NCBI RefSeq assembly: GCF_040049255.1
Contig: NZ_JBDZDR010000009.1
Span: forward strand, 1-64,000
Length of the DNA: 64,000 nt
Source: Pseudaminobacter sp040049255
GTDB lineage: Bacteria; Pseudomonadota; Alphaproteobacteria; Rhizobiales; Rhizobiaceae
Direction: 5' to 3'
The translations under genes and the position numbers were made by a program. Every line of letters starts with the position of its first letter. Within the stretch, counting starts at the first letter, position 1. Shown one piece after another: positions 35,927 through 44,032 of the stretch. A model generated the notes under the pieces. That model did no database searches, had not been told where the DNA came from, and worked only from the letters and a program-made list of their open reading frames with translations.

Positions 35927-37350
35927 ACGCAGGGACCAATCGGGCCGACTGGCGGGCATTGTGGGCGAGCGGCGACCTCGCCCGCTTCATGTTCATCTGC
36001 CTGGGCATCATGCTGCACGCCACCAACGAGACCATGGTGGCCACGGTCATGCCGGCCATGGTCGGCGAACTTTCCGGCGTGGAGCTGGTGGGCTGGTCGC
36101 TGGCGATCTACGAGGTCGGTGCCATCGTGGCCGGCGCGGCCGCCGGGCGGCTTATCACCTATGTGCCTTTGCGCAGCAACATGGCGGTGGCCGCCCTGCT
36201 CTATGCCGCTGGCGCGGCCGTGTGCGCTATGGCCCACACCATGCCCCTGTTCCTCGCCGGCCGGCTGGTCGAGGGGCTGGGGGGCGGCGCGCTGGTGGCG
36301 CTGGCCTTCGTCTCGGTGGAACGGCTTTTCCCGCGCAACATCTGGCCGCAGCTATTCGGGGTCATGTCGGCCATCTGGGGCGTGGCGGCTTTCAGCGGAC
36401 CGCTGGTCGGCGCCCTGATCACGCAGCTGGTCTCCTGGCGGTGGGCCTTCGGCGTCTTCTTCTTCCTCGGCGGCGGCATGGCGCTGGCGTGCTTTGCCGT
36501 ACTGCGCGGCCCTGCCGCCACCCGGCGCCAGGCCATCTCCGACGCGCTGCCGCCCTTCCCGTTCGTGGCGCTCGCCGCGCTGGCGGCCAGCGTCGTGATG
36601 ATTGCGCTGGCCGGCGTGCGCATCGAGATGCTGCGCTCGACCATCCTGCTGGTCGCGGGCCTCGCCGGGCTTGCGCTTTTCTTCGTGCTCGATGCCCGCA
36701 AGCCCCTGTCGCGGCTGTTTCCCCGCCGGCCGTTCGACCGGCGCACCCCGGTCGGCAATGGCATGATCATGGTGGCGACGTTTTCGGTCGCTACCTGCTC
36801 CTTTGCCGTCTACGGACCGCTGCTGCTCACCAGCCTGCACGGCATTTCGCTTCTGACGGCCGGTTACATCATCGCCGCGGAATCGATCGCCTGGTCCATC
36901 CTCTCGATCCTGGTCGCCAATGCGCCGCCCCGCCACGAGAGGCTGATCATCGTCGGCGGCGCCGCCATGATCGCCGCCGGCATCGCCGGCTTCGCCCATG
37001 CGGTGCCCGCTGGCTCGATCGCGCTTATCCTGCTGTGCGCGCTGCTGCAGGGCGGCGGCTTCGGCATTGCCTGGCCATTCGTCACCCGCGTCATCGTGGC
37101 GGCGGCCGATCCCGGCGACAGCACCATCGCCTCCTCGGCAGTGCCCACCATGCAGCGCATCGGCTATGCCGTGGGTGCCGCCTCCTGCGGCATCATCGCC
37201 AATGCCGCTGGATTTTCCGAAGGCCTGTCGGGGCAGACAGCCCAAAATGTCGCGACGTGGCTGTTCCTGGCCTATGTGCCGCTGGCGCTGGTGGGTGTTC
37301 TTGCCGCCGTGCGGCTGACGGCGGGCGCAAGCAGGCCCGCCGTCGCATAA
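35923..37350 (+). CDS. MFS transporter (DHA2-like exporter)
   Basis: This is an inner-membrane drug/metabolite:proton antiporter type of protein. The 475-residue product starts MNAGTNRADWRALWASGDLA. An early helix has HATNETMVATVMPAMVGEL, and the motif C-like region is LFGVMSAIWGVAAFSGPLVG. At least 12 helices are predicted, possibly 14. GGAGGAG precedes the ATG. Co-translation with the SufR-like regulator suggests the regulator controls this pump. Confidence 0.9.
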   Translation: MNAGTNRADWRALWASGDLARFMFICLGIMLHATNETMVATVMPAMVGELSGVELVGWSLAIYEVGAIVAGAAAGRLITYVPLRSNMAVAALLYAAGAAVCAMAHTMPLFLAGRLVEGLGGGALVALAFVSVERLFPRNIWPQLFGVMSAIWGVAAFSGPLVGALITQLVSWRWAFGVFFFLGGGMALACFAVLRGPAATRRQAISDALPPFPFVALAALAASVVMIALAGVRIEMLRSTILLVAGLAGLALFFVLDARKPLSRLFPRRPFDRRTPVGNGMIMVATFSVATCSFAVYGPLLLTSLHGISLLTAGYIIAAESIAWSILSILVANAPPRHERLIIVGGAAMIAAGIAGFAHAVPAGSIALILLCALLQGGGFGIAWPFVTRVIVAAADPGDSTIASSAVPTMQRIGYAVGAASCGIIANAAGFSEGLSGQTAQNVATWLFLAYVPLALVGVLAAVRLTAGASRPAVA

Positions 37351-37354
37351 GCAG

Positions 37355-38191
37355 CTAGCGCTTGTAGCCCTTGCCGTAGTGGGCCTCCAACCGGGCCTGC
37401 ACCATCTCGAACAGGAACGAGAGGAACCAGTAGATCAGCGCGGCCGTGGTCAGCATCTCGATGTAGCGATAGCTGGCGCGGCCGAAGGACTGGGCAAGGA
37501 ACATGATCTCCCACACGCCCATCACCGAGATGAGGGACGAGTCCTTCAGCATGGCGATGAATTGCGAGCCCGTCGGCGGGATCACGATGCGCATGGCCTG
37601 CGGCAGCACGATCTTCCACATGATCTGCCTGCGGTGCAGGCCGAGCGATGCGCCCGCCTCATGCTGGCCGGCCGGAACCGACAGAATGCCCGAGCGGAAG
37701 ATCTCGCTGAGATAGGCGCCGTAGTTCAGCGACAGCGCGATGATGCCGGACGGCACCGCATCCGGCACCGGGCCGATCTGCGGCAGGCCGAGATAGATCA
37801 GGAAGATCTGCACCAGCAGCGGCGTGCCGCGGAAGAACGAGGTGTAGAAGGTCGACAGACCATAGAACAGGGCATTGTTGGAAAGCCGGGCCAGTGCCGA
37901 GAGCAGGCCGAGCACTATCGACGCGGCGATGCCGAAGAAGCACACAAAGAGCGTAAGCGCCGCCCCCTGGATGAAGCCGTCCTTTGTCAGCCGCAGACCG
38001 GCCAGCATCGGAAACTTGTCGACAATGAAGGGGAAGTCGAGGCCGAAGCTCAGGAAGAACAGCACGAACAGCGCAAACAGCGCCGTCCATACACCGGCCA
38101 CCTGAACCTGGAACAGGCGGCCGCGCTTGTCGACCACCTCGGGCGGGAGCAACTTCCCGCCCTCGGCAATCTCGGTAGTCTGGTTTGTCAC
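37355..38191 (-). CDS. Polar amino acid ABC transporter permease (HisM/GlnP type)
   Basis: This is an inner-membrane channel subunit. The 278-residue product starts with GTG at 38191 (read MTNQTTEIAEGG) and has an unusually long N-terminal arm with one extra helix before the five-helix core. The EAA loop is AGASLGLHRRQIMWKIVLPQAM. It follows the binding-protein gene by four bases. Its stop is four bases from the convergent MFS gene. Confidence 0.9.
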   Translation of the reverse strand: MTNQTTEIAEGGKLLPPEVVDKRGRLFQVQVAGVWTALFALFVLFFLSFGLDFPFIVDKFPMLAGLRLTKDGFIQGAALTLFVCFFGIAASIVLGLLSALARLSNNALFYGLSTFYTSFFRGTPLLVQIFLIYLGLPQIGPVPDAVPSGIIALSLNYGAYLSEIFRSGILSVPAGQHEAGASLGLHRRQIMWKIVLPQAMRIVIPPTGSQFIAMLKDSSLISVMGVWEIMFLAQSFGRASYRYIEMLTTAALIYWFLSFLFEMVQARLEAHYGKGYKR

Positions 38192-38195
38192 GCCG

Positions 38196-39035
38196 CTACT
38201 GCTTGCTGGAGATGTCTTTTCCGATCCACTTCTCGGAAATCTTGGCCAGCGTGCCGTCGGCCTCCATTTCCTTGAAGATTTCCTTGATCTTGGCATTCCA
38301 TTCCGGGTCGCCCTTTTCGGCGGCAACCCAGATCGGCTCGTGGAACAGCTCGCCGTCAATGATCTTGAACTTGCCGCCCGAATTCTCGACACGCTCCTTG
38401 GCGGTCAGGTAGCCGGAGACGACAGCGTCGAGACGCTTGCCGCTGCCCAGCGCCAGATCCTGGAAAGCGGTGTCTTCCGAATCGTACGGAACCGCGGTGA
38501 CGTTATCGAAGGGGAATTCGATGTCCTGCTTGTGCCCGTCCGGCGTCTCGATCACCAGCTGCTTGTCGATGTATTTCTCGAAGGTGGAGCCGGCTTCGGA
38601 GCCAATCTTCTTGCCGCTCAGGTCGGCAGCGCTCTTGATATCGGTGTTGTCGCTGTTGACCACGATCACGGCAGGTGCCGCGTAATACTCGTTGACGAAG
38701 TCGAGCACCTTGCCGCGCTCGGCAGTCGGCGTCATCGAGCAGATGCAGATGTCCCAGCGGCCCTTCCAGTTGCCGGCAGTGATGATCGCCCAGGACGGCG
38801 TCTCGACCTTGTAGTCGACGCCCAGCCGCTTCGCGAATTCCTTCGACACGTCGATGTCGAAGCCGTCCATCTCGCCCTTGTCGTTCATGAACGAAAACGG
38901 CTGGTAGGCCTGGTCCGTCACCTCCACCAGCAGCTTGTTCTTCATCACGCGGTCCAGCGTCTCGCCGGCCTGTGCCGAGACCGCGCCCGCCATCACGCAG
39001 CCGAAAGCGGCTGCCGCTGCAACAATTCGTTTCAT
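38196..39035 (-). CDS. Amino acid ABC transporter substrate-binding protein (family 3)
   Basis: This is a periplasmic receptor for a polar amino acid. The 279-residue product starts MKRIVAAAAAFGCVMAGAVS; the signal peptide is probably cleaved after AQA. Family-3 blocks include QPFSFMNDKGEMDGFDIDVS, WDICICSMTPTAERGKVLDF and GKKIGSEAGSTFEKYID. The start at 39035 is chosen because it begins the signal peptide. The operon has one permease and no ATPase, so an ATPase must come from elsewhere. Confidence 0.92.
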   Translation of the reverse strand: MKRIVAAAAAFGCVMAGAVSAQAGETLDRVMKNKLLVEVTDQAYQPFSFMNDKGEMDGFDIDVSKEFAKRLGVDYKVETPSWAIITAGNWKGRWDICICSMTPTAERGKVLDFVNEYYAAPAVIVVNSDNTDIKSAADLSGKKIGSEAGSTFEKYIDKQLVIETPDGHKQDIEFPFDNVTAVPYDSEDTAFQDLALGSGKRLDAVVSGYLTAKERVENSGGKFKIIDGELFHEPIWVAAEKGDPEWNAKIKEIFKEMEADGTLAKISEKWIGKDISSKQ

Positions 39036-39159
39036 GTCCGATTTCCCATCCTTTGAGCTCACGGCCCGTGTTCCGCCTGATTACCGATCTTGGAGAGCCG
39101 GCTTAGCCAATTTCAATCATGTATATACAAATCGGGCAAGCCGTGATTCGCACCACCAA

Positions 39160-39186
39160 TAAAAAAGGGCCGTCACAAACGGCCCT
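39160..39186 (-). terminator. Rho-independent terminator of pntB
   Basis: On the minus strand AGGGCCGT and ACGGCCCT form a perfect 8-bp stem with a 5-base loop, followed by TTTTTTATT. It lies 44 bases after the pntB stop. Confidence 0.9.
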
Positions 39187-39230
39187 CTTTCTTAAATCAG
39201 AATTTCCGCGGAAACCATTCCAGTTCCGAC

Positions 39231-40628
39231 CTAATGGTCCATCGCCTTGACGATTTCCTCGGTCATCTTCTTGGCGTCGCCCAGCAGCATCATGGTGCCG
39301 TCCTTGTAGAACAGCGTGTTGTCGATGCCGGCATAGCCGGAGCCGAGCGAGCGCTTGACGAACAGGCAGGTGCGCGCCTTGTCCACGTCCAGGATCGGCA
39401 TGCCGTAGATCGGCGAGTTCTTGTCGTCGCGCGCCGACGGGTTGGTCACGTCGTTGGCGCCGATGACATAGGCCACGTCGGCCTGGGCGAACTCGGAGTT
39501 GATGTCCTCGAGCTCGAACACCTCGTCATAAGGCACGTTGGCTTCGGCCAGCAGCACGTTCATGTGGCCCGGCATGCGGCCTGCGACCGGGTGGATGGCG
39601 TATTTCACGTCGACGCCGTTGGCCTTGAGCTTGTCGGCCATCTCGCGCAGCGCGTGCTGCGCCTGCGCCACCGCCATGCCGTAGCCCGGCACGATGATGA
39701 CCTTCTGCGCGTTCATCATCAGATAGGCGGCGTCGTCGGCGGAGCCCTGCTTGACCGTGCGCTCGACGCCGTCATGCGCCGCCGCCGTCGTCTCGCCGCC
39801 GAAGCCGCCGAGGATGACCGAGATGAAGGAGCGGTTCATGCCCTTGCACATGATGTAGGACAGGATCGCGCCCGACGAGCCGACCAGCGCGCCGGTGATG
39901 ATCAGCGCGAGATTGCCAAGCGTGAAGCCCAGTGCCGCCGCGGCCCAACCCGAATAGGAGTTGAGCATCGACACCACGACCGGCATGTCGGCGCCGCCGA
40001 TCGGGATGATCAGCAGCACGCCCAGCGCCAGCGACAGCGCCACGATCAGCCAGAACACGGCATAGCTCTGCGTGACCACCAAGAGCACGATCAGCACCGC
40101 AAGCGTCGCGCCCAGCACGATGTTGATGACATGGCGCGCCGGCAGCATGATCGGCTTGCCCGACATGCGCCCGTCGAGTTTCAAAAAAGCGATGACCGAA
40201 CCGGTGAAGGTGATGGCGCCGATGGCCACGCCCAGGCTCATCTCGACCAGGGCCTGGCCGTGGATGGCGCCGACCGAACCGATGCCGAAGCTCTCGGGCG
40301 CATACATGGCGGCTGCCGCCACCAGCACGGCGGCCATGCCGACGAGGCTGTGGAAGGCCGCCACCAGCTGCGGCATCGAGGTCATGGGGATGCGGCGCGC
40401 CACCACGGCGCCGATGCCGCCGCCGATCGCCAGGCCGACGACGATGAGCGCGAAGCCGCCGACCGAGGGTGTGGCCAGCGCCAGCGTGGTGGCAATGGCG
40501 ATGGCCATGCCGACCATGCCGTAGATATTGCCCTGGCGGCTGGTCGTCGGGTGCGACAGGCCGCGCAGCGCCAGGATGAACAGGATGCCGGAGACCAGAT
40601 AGAGGAAGGAAGCGAGGTTGGCGTTCAC
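39231..40628 (-). CDS. pntB: NAD(P) transhydrogenase beta subunit
   Basis: This inner-membrane subunit couples proton entry to NADPH formation. The 465-residue product has about nine helices in its first 260 residues. The NADP-binding domain III follows (VIIVPGYGMAVAQAQHALRE, GRMPGHMNVLLAEANVPYDE, NDVTNPSARDD). It ends the operon, two bases after pntAB. Confidence 0.96.
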   Translation of the reverse strand: MNANLASFLYLVSGILFILALRGLSHPTTSRQGNIYGMVGMAIAIATTLALATPSVGGFALIVVGLAIGGGIGAVVARRIPMTSMPQLVAAFHSLVGMAAVLVAAAAMYAPESFGIGSVGAIHGQALVEMSLGVAIGAITFTGSVIAFLKLDGRMSGKPIMLPARHVINIVLGATLAVLIVLLVVTQSYAVFWLIVALSLALGVLLIIPIGGADMPVVVSMLNSYSGWAAAALGFTLGNLALIITGALVGSSGAILSYIMCKGMNRSFISVILGGFGGETTAAAHDGVERTVKQGSADDAAYLMMNAQKVIIVPGYGMAVAQAQHALREMADKLKANGVDVKYAIHPVAGRMPGHMNVLLAEANVPYDEVFELEDINSEFAQADVAYVIGANDVTNPSARDDKNSPIYGMPILDVDKARTCLFVKRSLGSGYAGIDNTLFYKDGTMMLLGDAKKMTEEIVKAMDH

Positions 40629-40629
40629 G

Positions 40630-41061
40630 TCACTTTTCCTTCTTCTTGTACATGGCCAGCATGCGCTGGGTGACGAGGAAGCCGCCGAAGATGTTGACCG
40701 ACACCAGCATCAGCGCGACGAAGCCGAAGCCGGTGGCCAGCCCCGAGGCGGCGATGCCGACCGCCAGCAGCGCGCCCACCACGATCACCGAGGAGATCGC
40801 GTTGGTCACCGCCATCAGCGGCGTGTGCAGCGCCGGCGTCACCGACCAGACCACGTAATAGCCGACGAAGATCGCCAGCACGAAAATGGCAAAGCGGAAC
40901 ACGAACGGGTCGATGGCGCCGCCGGATGCGGCATGCGCAGCCGCGCCGGCGGCTTCCGCCGCACCTTGCGCGTTCACCAGGTCCTGGACTCCGAGACGCA
41001 CCGCCGCGACCGCCTGGTCGAGCTGGTCGAGCGCCTGTTCGAGCGCGGTCTTGTCCATCAT
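40630..41061 (-). CDS. pntAB: NAD(P) transhydrogenase alpha-2 (membrane) subunit
   Basis: The 143-residue product corresponds to the C-terminal membrane part of E. coli PntA, kept as a separate gene as in Rhodospirillum. It has an N-terminal helical arm, then three or four helices including VGYYVVWSVTPALHTPLMAV and ISSVIVVGALLAVG. The ATG at 41061 overlaps the pntAA stop (ATGA). It ends with KKKEK. Confidence 0.94.
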   Translation of the reverse strand: MMDKTALEQALDQLDQAVAAVRLGVQDLVNAQGAAEAAGAAAHAASGGAIDPFVFRFAIFVLAIFVGYYVVWSVTPALHTPLMAVTNAISSVIVVGALLAVGIAASGLATGFGFVALMLVSVNIFGGFLVTQRMLAMYKKKEK

Positions 41062-42305
41062 GCATCCCCCTTCGACGTCTTGGCGGCAGGCTTTTTCGCG
41101 GCGGTTTTCCTGGCCGCCGGTTTGGCAGCCGGCTTTTCAGCCGCCTCGGGCGCGCCTGCGGCTGCCTGTGCGGCTGCCGCGAAGGCCGGATGCACCACCT
41201 GGCCGGCATCGGTCAGCATGGTGGCCTTGACCAGCTCGTCGTCGCGGTTGATTGCCAGCTGCTTTGTCTCCTTGTCGACCAGCGTTTCGAGGAAGGCAAA
41301 AAGGTTCTTGGCGTAGAGGAGCGAGGCCGAGGCCGCGACGCGGCCCGGCACGTTGAGATGGCCGACGATCTTGACGCCGTTTTCGGTGGTTACGACCTGG
41401 CCCGGCACTGCGCCCTCGACATTGCCGCCGCGCTCGACGGCGAGGTCGACCAGCACCGAGCCCGGCTTCATCGAGGCAACCATCTCCTTCGACACCAGCT
41501 TGGGCGCCGGGCGGCCGGGGATCAGCGCCGTGGTGATGACGATGTCCTGCTTGGCGATGTGCTCGGCGGTCAGCGCCGCCTGCTTGGCCTGGTATTCCTT
41601 GGACATTTCCTTGGCGTAGCCGCCCGCCGTCTCGGCCGCCTTGAACTCCTCGTCCTCGACCGCGAGGAACTTGGCGCCGAGCGAGGCGACCTGCTCCTTG
41701 GCCGCCGGGCGCACGTCGGTGGCGGTGACGATGGCGCCGAGGCGGCGCGCCGTGGCGATGGCCTGCAGGCCGGCCACGCCCACGCCCATGATGAACACCT
41801 TGGCCGCCGGCACCGTGCCGGCCGCCGTCATCATCATCGGCAGCGCGCGATCGTATTCGGCGGCTGCGTCGATGACCGCCTGGTAGCCGGCCAGGTTGGC
41901 CTGGCTGGACAGCACGTCCATCACCTGCGCGCGGGTGATGCGCGGCATGAATTCCATGGCGAAGGCGGTGACCCCGGTCCTGGCCAGCGCCGCGACCGCG
42001 GCGTCGTTGCCATAGGGGTCCATGATGGCGATGACCGCCGCGCCCTTCTTGTAGCCCTTCAGCTCGGCCTCGGTCGGACGGCGCACCTTCAGCACCACGT
42101 CGGCCTTGGCCGCGTCGGCGGCCTTGCCGATCTTCGCCCCGGTCGCCTCGAAATCGGCGTCGACGATTCGGGAGCCAAGCCCGGCGCCGGCTTCGACCAC
42201 CACGTCGAAGCCAAGCCCGGCCAAGCGTTTCACCGTTTCCGGAGACGCCGCCACCCGCGGCTCGTTGGGATCAACTTCCTTCGGAACAAAGATCGTTTGC
42301 GCCAC
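41058..42305 (-). CDS. pntAA: NAD(P) transhydrogenase alpha-1 (NAD-binding) subunit, GTG start
   Basis: This is the peripheral cytoplasmic NAD(H)-binding domain I. The 415-residue product, read M-AQTIFVPKEVDPNEPRVA, carries the AlaDH/PNT blocks VFIMGVGVAGLQAIATARRL and ATDVRPAAKEQVASLGAKF. I use the GTG at 42305, preceded by GAAAGGG; the earlier frame to 42365 is not conserved. The last 45 residues are an Ala/Lys/Pro tail (KPAARKTAAKKPAAKTSK), longer than usual for separate PntAA. Confidence 0.95.
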   Translation of the reverse strand: MAQTIFVPKEVDPNEPRVAASPETVKRLAGLGFDVVVEAGAGLGSRIVDADFEATGAKIGKAADAAKADVVLKVRRPTEAELKGYKKGAAVIAIMDPYGNDAAVAALARTGVTAFAMEFMPRITRAQVMDVLSSQANLAGYQAVIDAAAEYDRALPMMMTAAGTVPAAKVFIMGVGVAGLQAIATARRLGAIVTATDVRPAAKEQVASLGAKFLAVEDEEFKAAETAGGYAKEMSKEYQAKQAALTAEHIAKQDIVITTALIPGRPAPKLVSKEMVASMKPGSVLVDLAVERGGNVEGAVPGQVVTTENGVKIVGHLNVPGRVAASASLLYAKNLFAFLETLVDKETKQLAINRDDELVKATMLTDAGQVVHPAFAAAAQAAAGAPEAAEKPAAKPAARKTAAKKPAAKTSKGDA

Positions 42306-42389
42306 GGCATGGCCCTTTCGGCTGAAAACCACCAGGCGCAGCTCGGCCGGAGCGCAAGACCACACCTTCAGGACAAAGGTCTGGAGGGA

Positions 42390-42617
42390 TTAGCGGAGAA
42401 GATATCCGCCAACGGCACAGACGATAAGGAACAGAACCGTTGCAGAGAAGAAGCCGGCGCTGGTGAAGAAGCCGAATGCCATCGCGATCAGAATGGCAAT
42501 GCAGACAAGCGTGCCATACTTTGCGATGCTGAGGAAAGCGCTGTAGGTGCGCTCGTGCTCGCGATAGTCCATCTGGGCACCCGTTTCGACCGGACCGGTC
42601 GTCAAGTGGTCTGCCAT
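42390..42617 (-). CDS. aa3-type cytochrome c oxidase subunit IV family peptide
   Basis: The 75-residue product starts MADHLTTGPVETGAQMDYRE and has two membrane helices (LVCIAILIAMAFGFF and SATVLFLIVCAVGGYLL). The MDYREHERTYSAFL segment before the first helix is the hallmark of the small alphaproteobacterial subunit IV (PF07835). GGAGGG precedes 42617. It lies 84 bases upstream of pntAA on the same strand, as I recall from other rhizobia, so it may be co-transcribed. Confidence 0.88.
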   Translation of the reverse strand: MADHLTTGPVETGAQMDYREHERTYSAFLSIAKYGTLVCIAILIAMAFGFFTSAGFFSATVLFLIVCAVGGYLLR

Positions 42618-42767
42618 CAAAAAACCCTCCAAAATCGTTTCATGCGCAGATAGCGAAAAGCATCGGCTTGGGCAATGGCCGTGATGCCGCGCCTCGGCAT
42701 TGTCGCGGATTTCTCGATGGGTAACGGTTGGTGCGTGCGTTGCGCTCGCCTCGACACAACGCTCGCC

Positions 42768-42917
42768 TCACCCGACCAGATGCGGAAACAGCCCGAGCAA
42801 GCCCACAATGATTAGGTAGATGGCGACGATGTAGTTCAACAGGCGCGGCACGATGAGAATGAGCAGGCCGGCGATCAGCGAGACAAGCGGCGCGACGGCC
42901 GGCGTTGAGAACGTCAT
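42768..42917 (-). CDS. 49-residue membrane peptide (DUF3096-like)
   Basis: This frame is short but convincing. The product starts MTFSTPAVAPLVSLIAGLLI and continues LIVPRLLNYIVAIYLIIVGL, ending FPHLVG. Two short helices flank the PRLLNYIVA turn, which is the DUF3096 pattern of tiny inner-membrane proteins. AAGGGGAA precedes the ATG. The function is not known. Confidence 0.8.
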   Translation of the reverse strand: MTFSTPAVAPLVSLIAGLLILIVPRLLNYIVAIYLIIVGLLGLFPHLVG

Positions 42918-43061
42918 GGCGGTTTCCCCTTTTCTGACGGCGCCGAGAAGGCGCTTCGATCCCGCAGGTTGTCGCCCATTGCCTGCAATGACCCTCCGGG
43001 CGAAATCAGAACGGAAAAGGATTGGAAAGGTTCAACGCGCCGCGGTGCCCAGCGCCGGCGC

Positions 43062-43838
43062 TCATGCCGCGTCGCTGTAATACTTCGCGGTCGGCAGGAC
43101 CGTCAACGGCGCCAGTTCACCCCCTTCTGGCCGGGCAAACAGCAGCCGCTGCTCGAGCGGCGTGGAACGGAAGAAAGGGAAACGCGCGTAATAGCGCTGG
43201 CGGTTGAGATAGGCGTTGGTCCGGTACAGCACCACCTTGCTGAAAACTCCCGGATAACCTCGCGGCTCGCTGATCTGCTCCGAATAGTAGACCCGCTTGT
43301 AGAAGCCTGCATGGTCCTCCCGTACGGTCGAAAGTCCATACGGCGTCTCGAAATAATAGCAGGCCATTCCGGCCAGTCGCAACGTCACGTAAGCCAATTG
43401 CGGATATACGCGGGTCCATTCGGGGTCGGAGGCGAACCGGCTGGGACAGATGAAGGTGTCGCCCGCGGCGAGTAGCGGCAGAACGACATCGCCGAACGCC
43501 TTCACCGAAGGCGAAAAAGGCGTCTCCTGCGTAACGTGGTGAATCCGCATCGTGCTGACGAGGCGTTGATCGATATAAATGCCGAAACGATAGACATTCG
43601 GCGTCTCGTCGAGCTCGTCGCTGATCGACTGATTCTCCATGTCAGGGACGATATCGTTGATGCGATAGGCCTTGTACCGAAGGCGATATATGTCCTCGAC
43701 GTCTTCGCCCCTGTCGCACCGGCGATATTCGGTTCGGTCCAGGAGCTCCAGCACCTTCTGCGCGAAACTCGAGACTTCCGGCGCATCGCCGCCGCCCTCA
43801 CGGGCATTTCTATCGATCGGCATCTGATGAATACCCAT
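43062..43838 (-). CDS. FeeM-like N-acyl amino acid synthase / autoinducer-synthase-fold GNAT protein
   Basis: The 258-residue product has the acyltransferase pattern of the FeeM/LuxI structural group: DIYRLRYKAYRINDIVPD near residue 50, RFGIYIDQRLVSTMRIHHVT, PSRFASDPEWTRVYPQLAYV, TLRLAGMACYYFETPYGLST and PFFRSTPLEQRLLF. Such enzymes join fatty acyl groups (from acyl-ACP) to amino acids or other acceptors. It is cytosolic with no signal peptide. AGGGG precedes the ATG at 43838. A 194-base AT-rich promoter region lies upstream, then the GGDEF-EAL gene. The acceptor molecule is unknown. Confidence 0.75.
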   Translation of the reverse strand: MGIHQMPIDRNAREGGGDAPEVSSFAQKVLELLDRTEYRRCDRGEDVEDIYRLRYKAYRINDIVPDMENQSISDELDETPNVYRFGIYIDQRLVSTMRIHHVTQETPFSPSVKAFGDVVLPLLAAGDTFICPSRFASDPEWTRVYPQLAYVTLRLAGMACYYFETPYGLSTVREDHAGFYKRVYYSEQISEPRGYPGVFSKVVLYRTNAYLNRQRYYARFPFFRSTPLEQRLLFARPEGGELAPLTVLPTAKYYSDAA

Positions 43839-44032
43839 TGCTACCCCTTACTTGAACCCGCCGGGAGGGTAGCGAAAGGCGTATACCTGTAAAGGCTTAA
43901 ACTGTAATCGTTATATTTACCTGGTATTAACCTTAATTAAAAATAACCTGCTTATAATTTGAATCCTCTGTCGGAACTACGGCGTCTATAGCGCCAATCG
44001 TGGACCAAGTCGAGAAACGCCGATCAGGTTGA
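43839..44032. promoter_or_regulatory. AT-rich upstream region of the FeeM-like gene
   Basis: This 194-base gap is much richer in A and T than the surroundings (TTAATTAAAAATAA and TTATAATTTGAA are visible). It probably holds the promoter of the FeeM-like gene, and H-NS-like (MucR/Ros) silencing is possible. No defined operator was recognised. Confidence 0.4.
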
